This document shows, piece after piece, positions 47,701 to 60,346 of a stretch of DNA of 64,000 nt (position 1 is the stretch's first letter; each line of letters opens with the position of its first letter). A program made the position numbers and the translations under genes. A model generated the notes under the pieces. The model was not told the DNA's origin and did not search any database. It saw only the letters and a list, made by a program, of their open reading frames with translations. The DNA is from Heterobilharzia americana (taxonomy: Eukaryota; Platyhelminthes; Trematoda; Strigeidida; Schistosomatidae), in the NCBI GenBank assembly GCA_944470555.2, contig OX104127.1, forward strand, positions 129,891,113 through 129,955,112, read 5' to 3'.

Positions 47701-49855
47701 ACAAAAGTTATATTCCTCTTCTTTTTTGCTTTCAAAACATTTTATTTGCCGTTAACGATCTAAACTCAGTGAGAAGACCTATTTCAGCCATTGAGTATTT
47801 CTGTCTTATAATTACTGGAAGGCAACTGTTGACTTACATCAAATCTGTCTTAATTTCTTTTATGTTTTCAGACCTGTAAGTGAGTCTAAAGCAACACTGA
47901 AGAAATCAGCTATGTTTCACTCAGCTATAATATGAGAAGAACCGTACGTTCGCAAAACAACAATGAGTATAGCACTTCTAAGTATTATCTTGAATTAAAT
48001 CCATTAACACCAAGAGTATAGAGATCCAGAATTCTCTAGGTTAAAAACACATGTAAATATATTCATAATGGAGAAAGGCAAATAAAACTCAGCCATTTAA
48101 AGCGTACAATATCTGTTCATCTCATGTTTTAAAGAGATAGTGGTGATTTTATATGTTTCCTTGGTTTTTGTGGACTGTGTACATCATTTGAACAAATACA
48201 TTTTGTCCATTCATTCTCTTGCATAAAGATTCCATTCAAATACATTACACCTTTAAGGCAGAATCTTATTCTCAGGCTGTTTTGTTACATCACATTTAAC
48301 TGCGTCACAGACAGCGAACTTCACACTCATCACTAAACATTTTAAAGGAGAAACGATGATAGGCACGTTTCCCCTCGAACATGATGTCTTAGTAACTAGC
48401 AGAGGTGAAATACCTCATTATGGTTTTTACTGTGCTGTAATGCCGCACTTCTATGAGCCAGTATATTGGGGAATAAACCGCTATTATTGCTTCCATCCTC
48501 CGAACACTATCCTGCATAGCTGTCCAAAGGACAGTGTAAAGCCATCAGCATCTCGGCTTTAGCAATGCAGTTTGATCTTTGTGTTCCAAAGAGTTACACT
48601 GAGTCTCTAAATCTACCTTGGTCATAATATCTATAAGACTCGTAATTCATTTCCTTGTTTATTTGTCATAATTCTCCCAGCAATTTGTGATGACATTGAG
48701 TTGACCTTCAAGACATTCTAATCTTGTGACGTTATTGACCATTCTTGATGACCTTGTACTCACTCATTAGGTGATAAGATATACATATTTTTCTGTAACT
48801 CTGATTACTACATAGAGCTTTGAAAATGATTCGTTGAGAAGAAACTTTTCTTCGATGAGTTTTCTTTTAGTAATTTTTCTCTATGATCTCTTTCATGTTA
48901 CCTTAGGCGACATTAATATTAGTAGTTTTACTTCTTTAGCCTCCGATCAAGTGGCTATTTATCGTGTTGCTCATCATAAAGCGAACTGAAATCCTTTGAA
49001 ACAGGTTACGATTACAGGGTGAGGAATTTAAGTGGTGACAAATAGAATTTTTCATGTTTATAATCTAATGTGTCCATATTATTATGAACCTTAATGACCT
49101 TGGTCACTACTACATTTGAAGTGCTTAATTGACATGTAGATTCTACACGGCCTTACATAATCATTTAAAACTGATATGAAATGTATACACCGGTTACAAA
49201 AATGAATTCCAGAAAAAAAGAAACTAATTATATTCCAACTGTCAACTACTTATAGCTTTCACATTTCACTATTAAATATTGATCTAATAGCATTCAAGGT
49301 CATGCGTTCACAGACCTAATAAAGTAGAATCACTTACATTTTATGTATCTATAACATGATATAGAGTAAAATATTCATCAATAATAAATAGTAGGTAAGT
49401 ATACATCTGTGATATGGTATCATACTTTGAAAAGACTGGTAGCGGGTGTTCATTATCACAGAATGAAAAACGCAACAGTCTATGATAATGTCACTTAATT
49501 TAACTTCTATACATTACATTTTTTATCATTAATATCATTATCTCATGAAATGTGTAAGTTTAGGGATCAATAAAAACATTGATTTCATCATGTTTGTAGC
49601 TCTTATGAAGAATGGATTTTGTAAGCTCTTAAATGGTCATGAGAAACACTTGTAGATAGCTATGCCAATGTACAGGACTGTAAAGATTTGGTCAGGCGAT
49701 TATTACTTCTCAAAAACCTCGTGAAAAACACTCTGATTGGTAACTGGAGAGCAACCAATTTCATACTGTCTATCCCTGAGTTTTAACCGAATCTCGCCGA
49801 TCATTTTGGAATGTGGTCATCAAGCTAGGAGGCTCACCATCGCGGTGCACTTTGA
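47701..49855. other. Intergenic AT-rich DNA, no firm gene
   Basis: An open frame at 48356-48562 (+, 68 codons) has mixed composition and no splice or start support. On the minus strand part of the same stretch reads DADGFTLSFGQLC, which could be a retroelement scrap. Neither is called. Confidence 0.35.
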
Positions 49856-49860
49856 TGGGT

Positions 49861-50114
49861 GTTAGTTGATTGGAAGCAGACGGCAGGAGGCCCTGGTCAA
49901 CCTGGGTTTTGTGCTTGTTGGCACTTGTCAGCAAGGCGTATCTGCAGCCTCAGAAAAACTGATGTCTCCTGAGGGATTCGAACACCCATCAACCAGTGCT
50001 GTCAGCGAGGTTACTACTGAGCTATTTGAACTATGACTGATCTCCTAACAAGTGCCAACAAGCATATAAACAAGGAAAAACCGGGTTTCCTGCCGATTTC
50101 TCCAAACAACTAAC
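49861..50114 (-). repeat. tRNA-like SINE inside a long inverted repeat
   Basis: The minus strand has a good Pol III A box (TAGCTCAGTAGT, 50024-50013) and B box (GTTCGAATCCC, 49983-49973), spaced as in a tRNA gene. There is no matching acceptor stem, so it is not a functional tRNA. The core is flanked by a perfect 17-bp inverted repeat (49912-49928 and 50048-50064) that continues outward with mismatches to 49861 and 50114. Confidence 0.65.
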
Positions 50115-50339
50115 ATTCCTCATTCCACCTGTCATTAGCAGCGTTCTTTTGGAAAGCAACAGAATAAACTCACTTTGTTTGACAAAACAATGGACGAGTT
50201 TAAGGTTTCACTGAAAGCATTGAATGTTGGTAATAAAAACACTTTACTAGTCAAACGGTAACAGATAGACAACCTGGAAATATATATGCAGCAAGGTCCG
50301 ATGGCCAGACCAGTACGTGTCACCGGTCGATGAACTCTC

Positions 50340-50655
50340 TTACTGATGGTCTTAGTTGTGTGGGGAGATGTAGACTGCCTGATTGGGGTCCCTGAGACGA
50401 AAGGAATCAGTAGTTGAGGACTCCTGGTGAGATGGTTGGAAATCAGTCACAATGTTGCAGATGTACTCACGCCTTTATATCTTCTAAAGCTTAAATATTT
50501 ACACTAACCGTTACCTACAGATTGTTTATTCTATCAGACAACTTTGATTAATATGATATCACTGTCTTTTTACCCATCTGTTCTTGGTATACTACTGTAA
50601 AGTGTGGCAACTTGAACCGACAGACTTTTGTGTAAGGTTCTATATTGATTTTGTG
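50340..50655 (+). mobile_element. LINE-A 3' fragment
   Basis: Matches the 3' end of LINE-A (GGTCTTAGTTGTGTGGGGAG, then GATGTAGACTG; later TGTGGCAACTTGAACCGAC) and reaches the same terminal region without the GAT tail. It is 5'-truncated. Confidence 0.7.
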
Positions 50656-50984
50656 AGTCAGTCAGTAAGTTATAGCCATTTCCAGAATCTACTATTATTT
50701 ACTAAACGCATATTCGATAAGTATTTATCTTTAAGTTTAGGAAGTGATTATTTGAGTGGGTGGATTGATTACCACCAGAGATTGAAAAATACTAGAAAAA
50801 AGACTTTGATACAAGTACTCACAATAATATTACTCATGTTTCATGCTGGTCAATCGCTTTTCATCTTATGTTACAGCAATAACTTTGTATTTTCGAGAAA
50901 CCAATAGATCCAGTGTCTAGGTCAGATGAACAAAACTGAAGCTGATCACTGGTACTAATTTTCTATAGCTAAAGAAATAGAGAG

Positions 50985-51270
50985 CCCAACAAATATGCAG
51001 GAGAGGAAATTGGAGCTGGATTGGGCATACATAGAGAAGACCGATTGGGGACATCACACATCAGGCCAGGCCCTCGAGGGGAACCCAAAGGAGAAACGAT
51101 GGGTTGGACATCCAAGGTGAGGGTGACATGGAGGAGATGGTGTGAGGAATAAATAAAATCTTCTGGACAGACATGGACCCAGGTTCAATAGACTGCAGAA
51201 AACAGAGTTCAATAGAGACGTTCTGTTGAAACCCGATGTTCCACCAGGAACCCAAGGGATAAATAATGAT
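50985..51270 (+). mobile_element. LINE-B 3' fragment
   Basis: Encodes remains of the LINE-B C-terminus (GGAAATTGGAGCTGGATTGG region; TGGAGGAGATGGTG) and ends with CCACCAGGAACCCAAGGGAT and an AATAATGATATAAATAAA tail. It closely matches the 3' end of LINE-B copy 3, not copy 1. Confidence 0.75.
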
Positions 51271-51924
51271 ATAAATAAAAAAGAAATAGAGATGAATACT
51301 AATGCATTGTCACTGATTCTTTTAGTGGTAAGGTATGCTTTAACACAGTCAGTGTATGTATTCATACCTCTTTTGGTAAACGGTCAAAAATATGAAGGTC
51401 TGGTTATCAGTAGGCTTAGATTATTAAGCGATGTATTCCAATACAAACTTTTTCTCACCTATGCGCTGCAAGTTGAACATGAATGTTTGAGGAAATGGTC
51501 AGAAGTTTTCAGTCACATAAGTTAAGGTATTCATTAGAAAGAGGATACATATATACACTGGGGAAGGACTGTTCATAGCTGCTTCAAATAGGGCAACTAG
51601 CTGTTAACGTTTCAAACTACTAAAGAACAAACTTATTAGTGTGATAATGAATTAGTAGTGATAAACTAGACCACAGTATTTGAATAATTCGATTATTACA
51701 CAACACCTGAAACTTTATTATCTCATTAGGGTTTTATGAAAACATTGTTCAGATAGAGGTTAGGTAATGAGTTAAATTGGTAAAAATAAGTCAGATAAAA
51801 CGACTTATACTTGCTAGCTATGCTGTGAAATCTTACTTCATATACAAGCTACTAAGTCATTTTAACTCAAAATAGAGGCAAGCAAGTTACAGCGACCTCA
51901 ATACGCCCTCATTTTATTGTAGTC

Positions 51925-52180
51925 TAGCTAGCAAAGGAATCCAGACCACATGTTTTGCCCCACTCGGTACTCGTCAGCCGTCATCCAGCTAACGAGTCCC
52001 AAGTAGGAAGAGACGCACATCCGGGATTCCACTGCTAGCCATTAAATAGACCGTAACATAATGAATATCCAGACAGTGTTGAAGCATCTGGATAGAAGCC
52101 GTCTGCAGACAGAGGTTGAGCGATTCGGCCCTGTGCAACAACGGGAAATTACAAGGATCCGTGAACAACCCCTTATTCTA
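51925..52180. repeat. S-alpha-like SINE, head-to-head pair
   Basis: The minus half (about 51925-51972) has a CTGACGA core but AAAA in place of GAAA. The plus half (about 51975-52045) has CTAACGA and GAGA in place of GAAA. The plus 3' part continues to about 52160 (CGATTCGGCCCTGTGCAACA). Both ribozymes are damaged. It ends some 300 bp before the nocturnin stop codon. Confidence 0.6.
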
Positions 52181-52476
52181 TTCGCGTTCAAACACATAGT
52201 GAATAACTTGATCCCAGTAGTTTATGAAGTTATAATCTCAAGTAATAACTAAGTAAGATGTATGTACAGTATTTATTCAACAAGCATAGAGTTCTGAAGG
52301 AATGGTGTTTACAACGTTTTCTTTACATATTGTACGACGACGTATCCATAGTTAGCGGAAAAGATTCCAACCGCATGGAAGTTAAGTGGAAATTGACTGA
52401 TGAACAATTTAAAGCAAGACTGATAGAAACACTGAAGCTTGCTCTTGAACACAATGTCACATTTCGACATCTTCCA

Positions 52477-53576
52477 TTATCTCTCACATGTAGATAAGCT
52501 GAAATCTGCAATTAAATTCATGTGGTCTGATGGAAACATAGCTGATGGAAGACCAAAGGGACCGATTTCACTTTTCGATGGAATAGACCAAACCCCTAGT
52601 AGAGTACACAAACGATCACAGTACCAAATATAATCAATTGTGTGACAAACTTCAGTTAAATTTACAATTCGTTCACTTTTTCTGATTTTCCATGTTGTGA
52701 ATTCAGGTTCACTACCGCTACCTGCTAAACAATAAGCACTTGTAAGCTTATAGGGTGTATTAGGACTGGAAGGGAAATTTCGTAGAAGATTAATTACTGA
52801 TTCTGTAGGCTCAGCATTAAAATCTCCACAAACAAAAATTGGATAGTTCACAACTGATGTTGAGTTGGAGGAAGTATGATTAATGAATGATGACAAGTAA
52901 TCAACAAGCTTCTTTCCTTGTTGATAACGTATTTCTGAACAGCTTTCTTTAGCTTTCAAATGAAGACAAATTAGGTAGATATCAGAATACCCTTTGTTGG
53001 CATTGTCATCATTTTTATGCTTAAAATGACAAAACAATGCTTGACGTGAGTTGTTTTCATCCAATGGGATCTCTTCTGACTTCAATAATTCAAAATTATC
53101 ATTCCTATTTTTTTTGGGAACATTAAAAGAGGCGCAGAAGTTTACCGATAAATAACAGCAAGTCCATCAGGACCTTGATTATCTTCAACAAATAAACACG
53201 GTGATAAACGTTTTGGTAGGAATTGATAATCGTAGGCAATTTTTTCACCATTCTCATTAAGATGATTTACAATGTCTTTAATGATATCAGCTTCTTGTAA
53301 ACATATGAAATCCGGGTTGTAATGCAAAATTTCATTAGCTATTATCTTACATCTCCGCTCTAGTGATAAAAGTTTACTAGGACAATATACAAATTCATCC
53401 AGTGGGATAAAACCTATATCAAAACAAAATAATTAATTCCTGAATTGTATTACTTACCTTGAGCTAGCATATTCCACTGCATAATACGTATTCTTAAATC
53501 ATTTTTATTGTACTCTTGTAACTTGATAAAACTCCTCGAAAACGGTGTTTCCTCTGTCTCACACATAGACATAAAA
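52477..53576 (-). CDS. NOCT: Nocturnin orthologue (EEP-fold phosphatase), three exons, 5' end missing
   Basis: Minus-strand exons: 53576-53458, 53413-53146 and 53104-52477. Phases agree at both junctions, giving 337 codons plus stop. In family order it shows RIMQWNMLAQG (Asn of the EEP core), PDFICLQEAD (metal-binding Glu), SPCLFVEDNQGPDGLAVIYR, YLICLHLKAK (catalytic His region), VCGDFNAEPTE (Asp and Asn), EFTTWKIR, HTIDYIWY and FPSDHMNLIADFS (the SDH motif). All catalytic motifs are intact. Nocturnin removes the 2' phosphate of NADP(H) and has a circadian and metabolic role in animals; it was long described as a deadenylase. The spaced LLSLERRCKIIANEIL helix also fits nocturnin rather than CCR4/Angel. 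The first exon enters mid-codon, so at least one more 5' exon lies upstream (beyond 53576); none was identified. Introns are 44 bp and 41 bp. Confidence 0.92.
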
Positions 53577-54030
53577 CTGTAAGTAAAAAATATTGAAAAA
53601 AATAGATTTTCTATTACAGCTTCATAGTATACCTACATGATGACTAAATGTGAAAAATACAGACTGCTGAACCTTACAGCATGAGCAAGTAAGTAACTCG
53701 AGTACGATTATGACAAAAGGATAAGTTAACACACCAAAATAGATTGATACAGTGAGATTGAGAGAAGCTATTGATGATCAATCTAAAGACAGCTTTCATT
53801 ATTTGTTGGTAATTGCACTTCTCTGTTGTTATACGGGATAGAATTGATCAGCCACTCTTGAGATATAACCTGCAATGAGGACTCTTTGATAGTACCTGGA
53901 TGTTTATGGTTACAGCTGACTTATAACTTATAGGAGACCATATGCCAACAAATGTCGAACAATTTGATCCAGTGTAACAATAGAGAATTAAAATTATCAA
54001 GAAATAATAATAACTAATACCTGTTATCCA
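53577..54030. other. Upstream intron or flank of the nocturnin gene
   Basis: Begins with the acceptor of the first visible nocturnin exon (minus strand CTTACAG). No further exon recognised. Confidence 0.4.
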
Positions 54031-54034
54031 AGAG

Positions 54035-54215
54035 GTGGTTATCTTGCTTCAGTGGCTTAGGGAATAATGTTTTGATGTTTAAAGCTATGGGTACGAGGTT
54101 AGAGTCTAAGTGGGAACAAAGTCACTCACTGGGGTGCAGATATATCCAGCTGACGAGTCCCAAAAAGGACAAACACCCTTCCTGAACTCCATGGCCTAGT
54201 TACAACCAAGTCAAT
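54035..54215 (+). repeat. S-alpha-like SINE, plus strand
   Basis: A-box-like CAGTGGCTTAGGG, a B-box-like AGGTTAGAGTCTAAGTGGG, then a hammerhead with CTGACGA (fits CUGANGA) and stem II GTCC/GGAC. The G of GAAA is lost (GGACAAACAC), so it should be inactive. Confidence 0.7.
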
Positions 54216-56200
54216 TCAAGCCGTTTGCTAGTTTGCTTTCTATACTATTTAAATATATATCTTTACAGATCAACTACTATAGTTGTTTGAAGAAAATCAA
54301 CATTTCCAGTAATCCCTATACCAGGATAGGCCACTACTAAGCATGAGAGAAGTATTTATGTCTTATTTTCTAGGAGAAATAATCTGAAAGATAAAACCAC
54401 TGCTTTTACGCAAAATAAGACAGCTAACCAACAGTCTTTTTCTAACTCTTCAAGGTTCGAACAATCGGGCTTAAAAGAGATAAGAATACATTTTCTGGAG
54501 GTGAATGTTATTATACTACTGCAAACCTGATCACTGTAAGGAAAACTGTTGATTCAGTGTTTTCTGCCAACCAACATCATCTACATTCCAAGCTTGAAAT
54601 CTTTTCTACTTAACCAATGGAAGGTTTTTCAGTGAGTCACAACATTATATGTCTTAAAGTTTCGAATCTAAAAACAACACAGGACTTCAGTCAGGAAGCA
54701 TTCACTTTGCTGAGTTGCAGTGTACCTTCACTTTTATAAATTGAGGCAGCGTGATATTTCAAAGGGTGAAAATGTACTGAAAAGCCTAGTTAAATATTGA
54801 AAAAAAATAGTTGAAAACATGAAGAAATAACTACGCATGAATCAGTTAGAGCCTGTCAGAGTGATCCTAATATTTAGGCGGACAATAATTTGCATGAATA
54901 TTCAGTGATATCTTGGAATCAGTGAAACAAAATTAATTACCAAACTCAATCGATAAGGCCAATCAAAATGGTCATCAAACCGTTTAATTTGAAATTAAGT
55001 TTGGAACCAAGACATATAATGACAACTTAGTAAAAAGATTAACAGCTGTTCATAAAGCTAGAATCAAAAATGAAATATATTCTTGAATAAATACCCTGGT
55101 CTAAGGTTTGACACGTAGGATGTAGATGAGTCTGACATGGAGGGTTATTCACTGTCTTTATATCATTAGCTGATCAACTGTTTAGGGGCCTTTTAAGTCG
55201 AGTTTAATGTCATGGTTAGAAATATTTCTTTCTATTATTCTCCTTTTATGAAAAACCGTAAGTATATAACCTTCTTGTCAGAAAGTGAAATTCAAGAAGT
55301 ATTCGGATAAACATAAAACTGTCCATTCAAATACAAAAGACGTGTTCTTGAGATAATATGTGCGGAAAACATTCTTGCAGAAGAAATTTTGTGTCAAAAT
55401 ATTGGTTATCTTTCAGTTTCTCCGAAAGGATGAAATAAGTGTGATTAAACCAGAATATTTACCGACACTTCTTTGAAATGATCAATCTAGTTAGTAATCC
55501 TCATGATAGGCTAGTTATTCCTACTGGTTTTGGGGACCAAATATTAATGTTTTCACGATATTACTTGAATACTCTACTGTAGAAATGAATGTAGTAGGCA
55601 AACATTTTTCATATACTTTGATATTAAAATTATATAAGGTTGATTACTTCCCACCAAAATGAAGTGAACACTATGTGATTACATCCTGTTCTAGTCAAGT
55701 TTGTAAAGACAAAAAAATTGTATACAAACCAATTCAGTACATGCTGACGTTAAAATTGACAATAAAAACGTTCATTTCAAAGTAGACGAAAGTGTTTATA
55801 CAGAATGCTTAAACGGACACTAGGTTTTGCAAAAACGTCTATAACTTTCATTTTACACTTTACTGAATTCAACAAAAATGAAGTGCGTAGAAATCCAGTC
55901 CATTGTTTAATCACATTTTCTAAAGACTATAGTAGCAAAAATAGTTTAGGTAGGAAGTTTTTTGTTTTTCACAGTTAGAGACAACTAAGATGTTGGTTAT
56001 TACAAATTAATATTTTCGGCAATATAAATTAGCCACACTAATGAGTGAAAATGGAAAGCAAAGCGGTAATAGTAATTGGTGTTTTATTAAAACTGTAAAT
56101 TAAGTGAAAGTGTACCAAGTTCACTATGAAACTCAAAGAACATTGCTTAGAATGTTTAGGTAAACAACTTTTCGTTTGTTACTGATTGATATTGTAATTT
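54216..56200. other. AT-rich DNA, no gene seen
   Basis: No supported exon or recognisable element. It may be nocturnin intron or 5' flank. Confidence 0.4.
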
Positions 56201-56204
56201 TTAG

Positions 56205-56545
56205 TTGCTTCACAGGGTCGAATTACTCTACCTGTGTTGTCGGATAGACTCCGTTGCGGGTAACTCGATGCTATCCGATATTCATTATATTGTGTTCATC
56301 TTAGTGACTTGCAGTGGAAGCTAGGATCGGCGCTTCGTCCTATTTGGAATTGGTCGATTGAAGGTTCTTGTACCTCAGTGAGTAATTTTGTTCCCGCTAA
56401 GACTCGAACTCCTTACCGTTTACAGAGGTGAGTACTGGTTTCGAGGCCTAGTGGGATGTACACCACTCACTGAAGTGTAGGTATATCCATCTGATGAATC
56501 CCAAAGAGGACGAAACACACGTCCTAGATCCCACTTCAAGTCACC
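56205..56545. repeat. S-alpha-like SINE, minus 3' part joined to plus ribozyme part
   Basis: The minus part (56205-56440) includes a dead ribozyme (TCGACC...GGACGAAGCG). The plus part has a hammerhead at about 56481-56533 with intact CTGATGA and GAAAC, GTC triplet, and stem II ATCC/GGAC (first pair A-C mismatched); stem I has two mismatches. It is the best preserved S-alpha core in the window. Confidence 0.7.
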
Positions 56546-57030
56546 AAGATGAATCTGACTTTTTCTTTATTTTCACATTCTTTCTTCACTTTTACTAATT
56601 CTAGATATAATTTTAGGTTACTAACTACTAAATACAAATAGAATATAGTTCATATCAAGATGGGTACACTTTTCGAAGTAAAGGAATAAATTCATTCATC
56701 AAATAAGAATTACGTTTACATAAATTTATCCAATAATATACTTGTGCCACTCAACATAACTAAGGCAGTGGGATAACAAATAATTTCATAAAATCAGCAG
56801 CCTGTAGTTCAACGATATTCGACATTGCTGCTGACCTTCTAAGTTTTATTTTAGCTTTACTGAAAGTGTATGGTAAAGTATCCATACCATTCAGTATCTC
56901 GTCGTGACGAATTTCTTTGCTCATTTACAGTCCCCAAGCCATTTATTTCAAGTATCTTGCTATATTGACGCGATACGACAAATTTAAGATTCCTACTTGG
57001 CTACCAAACTGCTTTCCTTCTGGTTATGAA
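56546..57030. other. AT-rich DNA, no gene seen
   Basis: No supported exon. It ends at the insertion site of LINE-B copy 3 (GAAACTCAT). Confidence 0.4.
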
Positions 57031-60000
57031 ACTCATCATTATTATTATTTGTCCCTTGGTTTCCTAGTGGAACATTGGGCTTCAGTTGCACATCTCCGCT
57101 ACACTCTGTTCTCTGCAGTCTATTGAACCTGGCTCCATGTCTGTCCAGAAGATTTCATTTATTCCTCACACCATCTCCTCCATGTCACCCTCACCTTGGA
57201 TGTCCAACCCATCGTTTCTCTTTTGGGTTCCCCTCGAGGGCCTGGCCTGATGTGTGATGTCCTCAATCGATCTTCTCTATGTATGTCCAATCCAGCTCCA
57301 ATTTCCTCTCCTGCATATTTGTTGAGCGACGGGTTCTTGGTTGTTTCGTTGCCAGCCGGACTGAGCTCTTTGTTGTTTATTCTTTCTGGCCATCCGGTCT
57401 TCAGTATTGAGTGAGCAGTTGATGAATGTCTGTAGTTTGTTGGAAATGCTTTCGTGATGCACCATCAAGTCTATCAACCATCACATAGAAGCATTGACTT
57501 ACTTGACTGAATTACTGCTGGAAACCCGGATCTTGTTCACGCTTTATGCTGAATGCAGTAGATCTCCACACTGACTTCAGATTAGTGCAGGTGAAAGAGA
57601 CTACTTCCTTTAGGTTTCTCCCGTTGGTGGTGATTAGTGCTTGCTGTTCATGCTGTTGTTGCTTGGGTATTTTCATCGCCTCTGTCTTCTCTACATTTAC
57701 TTGAAGTCCCGTATTCGCTGCCTCACTTTTTCTGTCAACTTGTTAGTTTTCACCTGTAAATATTCGAGTTTGTACAACAAGACATTAGACGTGAATCATC
57801 ATTGGCGAAATCTAAATCTTCCTCTGGAGTCTTTACATCGGCTCAGCCAGCGTATGCCCACCTTCTCACTCCTCACGTTTTGCTTTATGATCCAGTCCAG
57901 TCGACCACAATCAGAGAGATCATGGGTGATAGTAGGCAGCAGCCTTGTCTTACTCCTATCTTCACTTCAAAAGCGTCACTGAGTTTTCCATTGCATATCA
58001 CTTGGCATATTGCGTCGTCATATAGCATATGGCTGTTGAATGAGGTTGATAAAGATTTGTGGCACTGAAACCGTAGTATTGAAGCAGCAGCTGTCTGTCA
58101 AATTACTTCTCGGTCGACGCTGTCGGAAGCCTTTTCAAAGTCAATGAATTTGAGGTATACTATGCTCCGTTCTATGATGATGTGTAGTGAAGTATTGCAA
58201 TTTGATGCACACATGATTTGTTCTTCCTGAAGTCAGTCAGCCTGTTCCAGTCGCAATTATGAATCCAGCGCAACTTTCACTCTCTCCAGGACGATGCACT
58301 TAAGGTGAGCAGGTGCATGATTTGGCCCCAGTTCTCGCAAAGACTTAGGTCTCTCTTCTTTGAGAGTTTGACAAGTTAGCCCTTCTTCCAATCGGAAGGT
58401 ATCCTTACTTCCTTTCTTCCAAACCTTCTGCAATAGTGGTGTGAGCATGTCCGCTGTTGTCTCTGTGTCTGTTTTCAGTGTTTCTGGAGGAATTCGATCT
58501 AATCCTGTCGCTTTCCTGGATTTCAGCAGTTCTATGGAACTCAGAACTTCTGATTTTGTCGGAGAGTATGTGTTCACTGGTAATTCTATGGCCGGACTGC
58601 TGGTGGTATTTCTAGACGAGTTGGAGGTGGCGGTGATGTGCGTTTCAAGAATGCCTTTAAGTGATCGGCCCACTGTTTGCTTTGTTTCTCCTCTTCGGTA
58701 ACTAGTTTTCCTTCACTATCTCTCACTGGTTTCATCTGAGTTGGTCTCTTCACAGATAGTAGCCTGGTTATTTGATATAATGTTGTCAGGTCTCTCCTAC
58801 CAGCAGCCTGCTCTACCTCACTTACCAATGTGTCGTAGAAGTGTCTTTTGTCTTTTCGTGTACTCTTTTTGTCTTCTTTGTCCAGTGTAGTGTTTTATAC
58901 GTTGTACTCAGTTCCTCATTTCTTTGTTCATTCTTGCACTGGTTCATCTTCTGTTTCATCATTACCATCTTCCTCTCCCTCCTCTATCAGCTCACATGTA
59001 TCCGTCGAGATCCATTCTTCGTCCTGTTTTTTCGTCTTCCTAACATGGTTATGCGGGTTTCCTTACATGTCTGTTTCAAGGATTTCCGGTGCGCTTCCAG
59101 GTAGGTTTCTTCACGGATGTTGCCTAATGTCTCCCATCTTTTCCTGACAACTGGCTGACTGACGTGAAGATCTCCTTTGTAGTCTTGTCCTTCAGTTTCT
59201 GGGTGTTGAAATTGAGCTGTGGCATACCACAAACTTCTATCAAGGCTTTCAACTTGATTTGGAAGGTTCCTTGCACTTGATAGTGAGTGGTATGAACCTA
59301 CCTATATCTGTTCCCCTTCTTCATATGATCTTGTGTCCAGTAGGCTGGCTGCGTCTCCATCTCCACTCTCTTCATACTGAAATAAAGTCGATCTGATTAT
59401 TAGTGTGTCCATCTGGTGAACTCAAATTCATGTCACTTTGTGAATATCCTTTTGTTTGTACACAGTACCTCCAATCACAAAGTCATCGAATGCGCAGAAA
59501 TCTGCAAACAGTTCTCCATTCTCATTCATTTCACCAAGTGCTTCTCGACCCATCATCAGTTCTCTTCCTCTGTTGTCTGCTCCACGCAGTTTGACATTCT
59601 TGTCACATCACCCACTAGAATGAATTTTGATGTCACCATCTCGGATGGGGTCTTGTCCATTACTGAATGCAGTTGTCTGTAGAATTCCTCCTTCCTCTCT
59701 TCATCTGCATTATTTGTAGGTGCGTAGCTTGGCATTGTATGACTGTGACTTTTCTTCCTTTTGAGTTGAATTCATCTTGCTGTCATGATCCTGATGCTGG
59801 AGGAGGAGATTGGTTCCCACTGCATGAGAGGGAGCCTTTGATGCTGTTGGGGACATCATGATGGCCACTCGAAAACTCAGTGTGCCCTGCTTGTGGTTGT
59901 CGTCTGGGTGATAATATCGAAGTAGATTATTGACTCTGCAGTTGACAGTCTGGAGAGTCCACTTCCATTCCACCTGCTTTCGCAGATTCCAAGCACCTTC

Positions 60001-60346
60001 ATGCCATACCTCCTCATCTCTTTGGCAATCTGGGCAGCCTTGGTAGGTTCATGCATGGTGTGGACATTCCATGTCCCCATCCTTACTTTTGCTTTCATTG
60101 AGAGAAGAGAAGACACATGGGGCAATTGGCTTCCTGGAGGCTTTCACCAACCGGCGTCATTTCATCTCTCCGACTCCAGAGAGGAATAAGCTTGTTTTTA
60201 ATTTCAATATCTTCTTTGTGCTTTGAAGTTTTTTAGTGAGTGGATTGGTTTTCCGGGATAGGGTTGCTAGCCTTATGTCCAACCTTCCCTCTTTATCTGG
60301 GCTTAGGACCATCTAGTAACTTATGAACTAGTTAACCAGGCGAAAT
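57031..60346 (-). mobile_element. LINE-B copy 3: near full-length, heavily broken
   Basis: From the 5' terminus (AACTAGTTAACCAGGCGAA, as in copy 1) to an (AAT)n tail at the left end. Minus-strand blocks include VRMGTWNVHTM, LGICESRWNG (60125-59877), a frameshifted endonuclease core, LYQITRLLSVKRPTQMKP and TGLDRIPPETLKTDTETTAD (RT start, 58828-58257), with the RT catalytic region deleted or scrambled around 57.8 kb, and GNWSWIGHT near 57.28 kb. An imperfect 13-bp duplication (TTATGAAACTCAT / TTTTCAAACTCAT, 11 of 13) flanks it. Its 5' kilobase is almost identical to that of copy 2. Confidence 0.87.

Noticed and set aside
48356..48562. 68-codon open frame as a gene
   Set aside because: No splice or start context, no recognisable motif, and a possible retroelement scrap on the opposite strand.
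49957..50031. Functional tRNA gene
   Set aside because: A and B boxes are good but no complementary acceptor stem or clear anticodon arm can be formed; read as a SINE.
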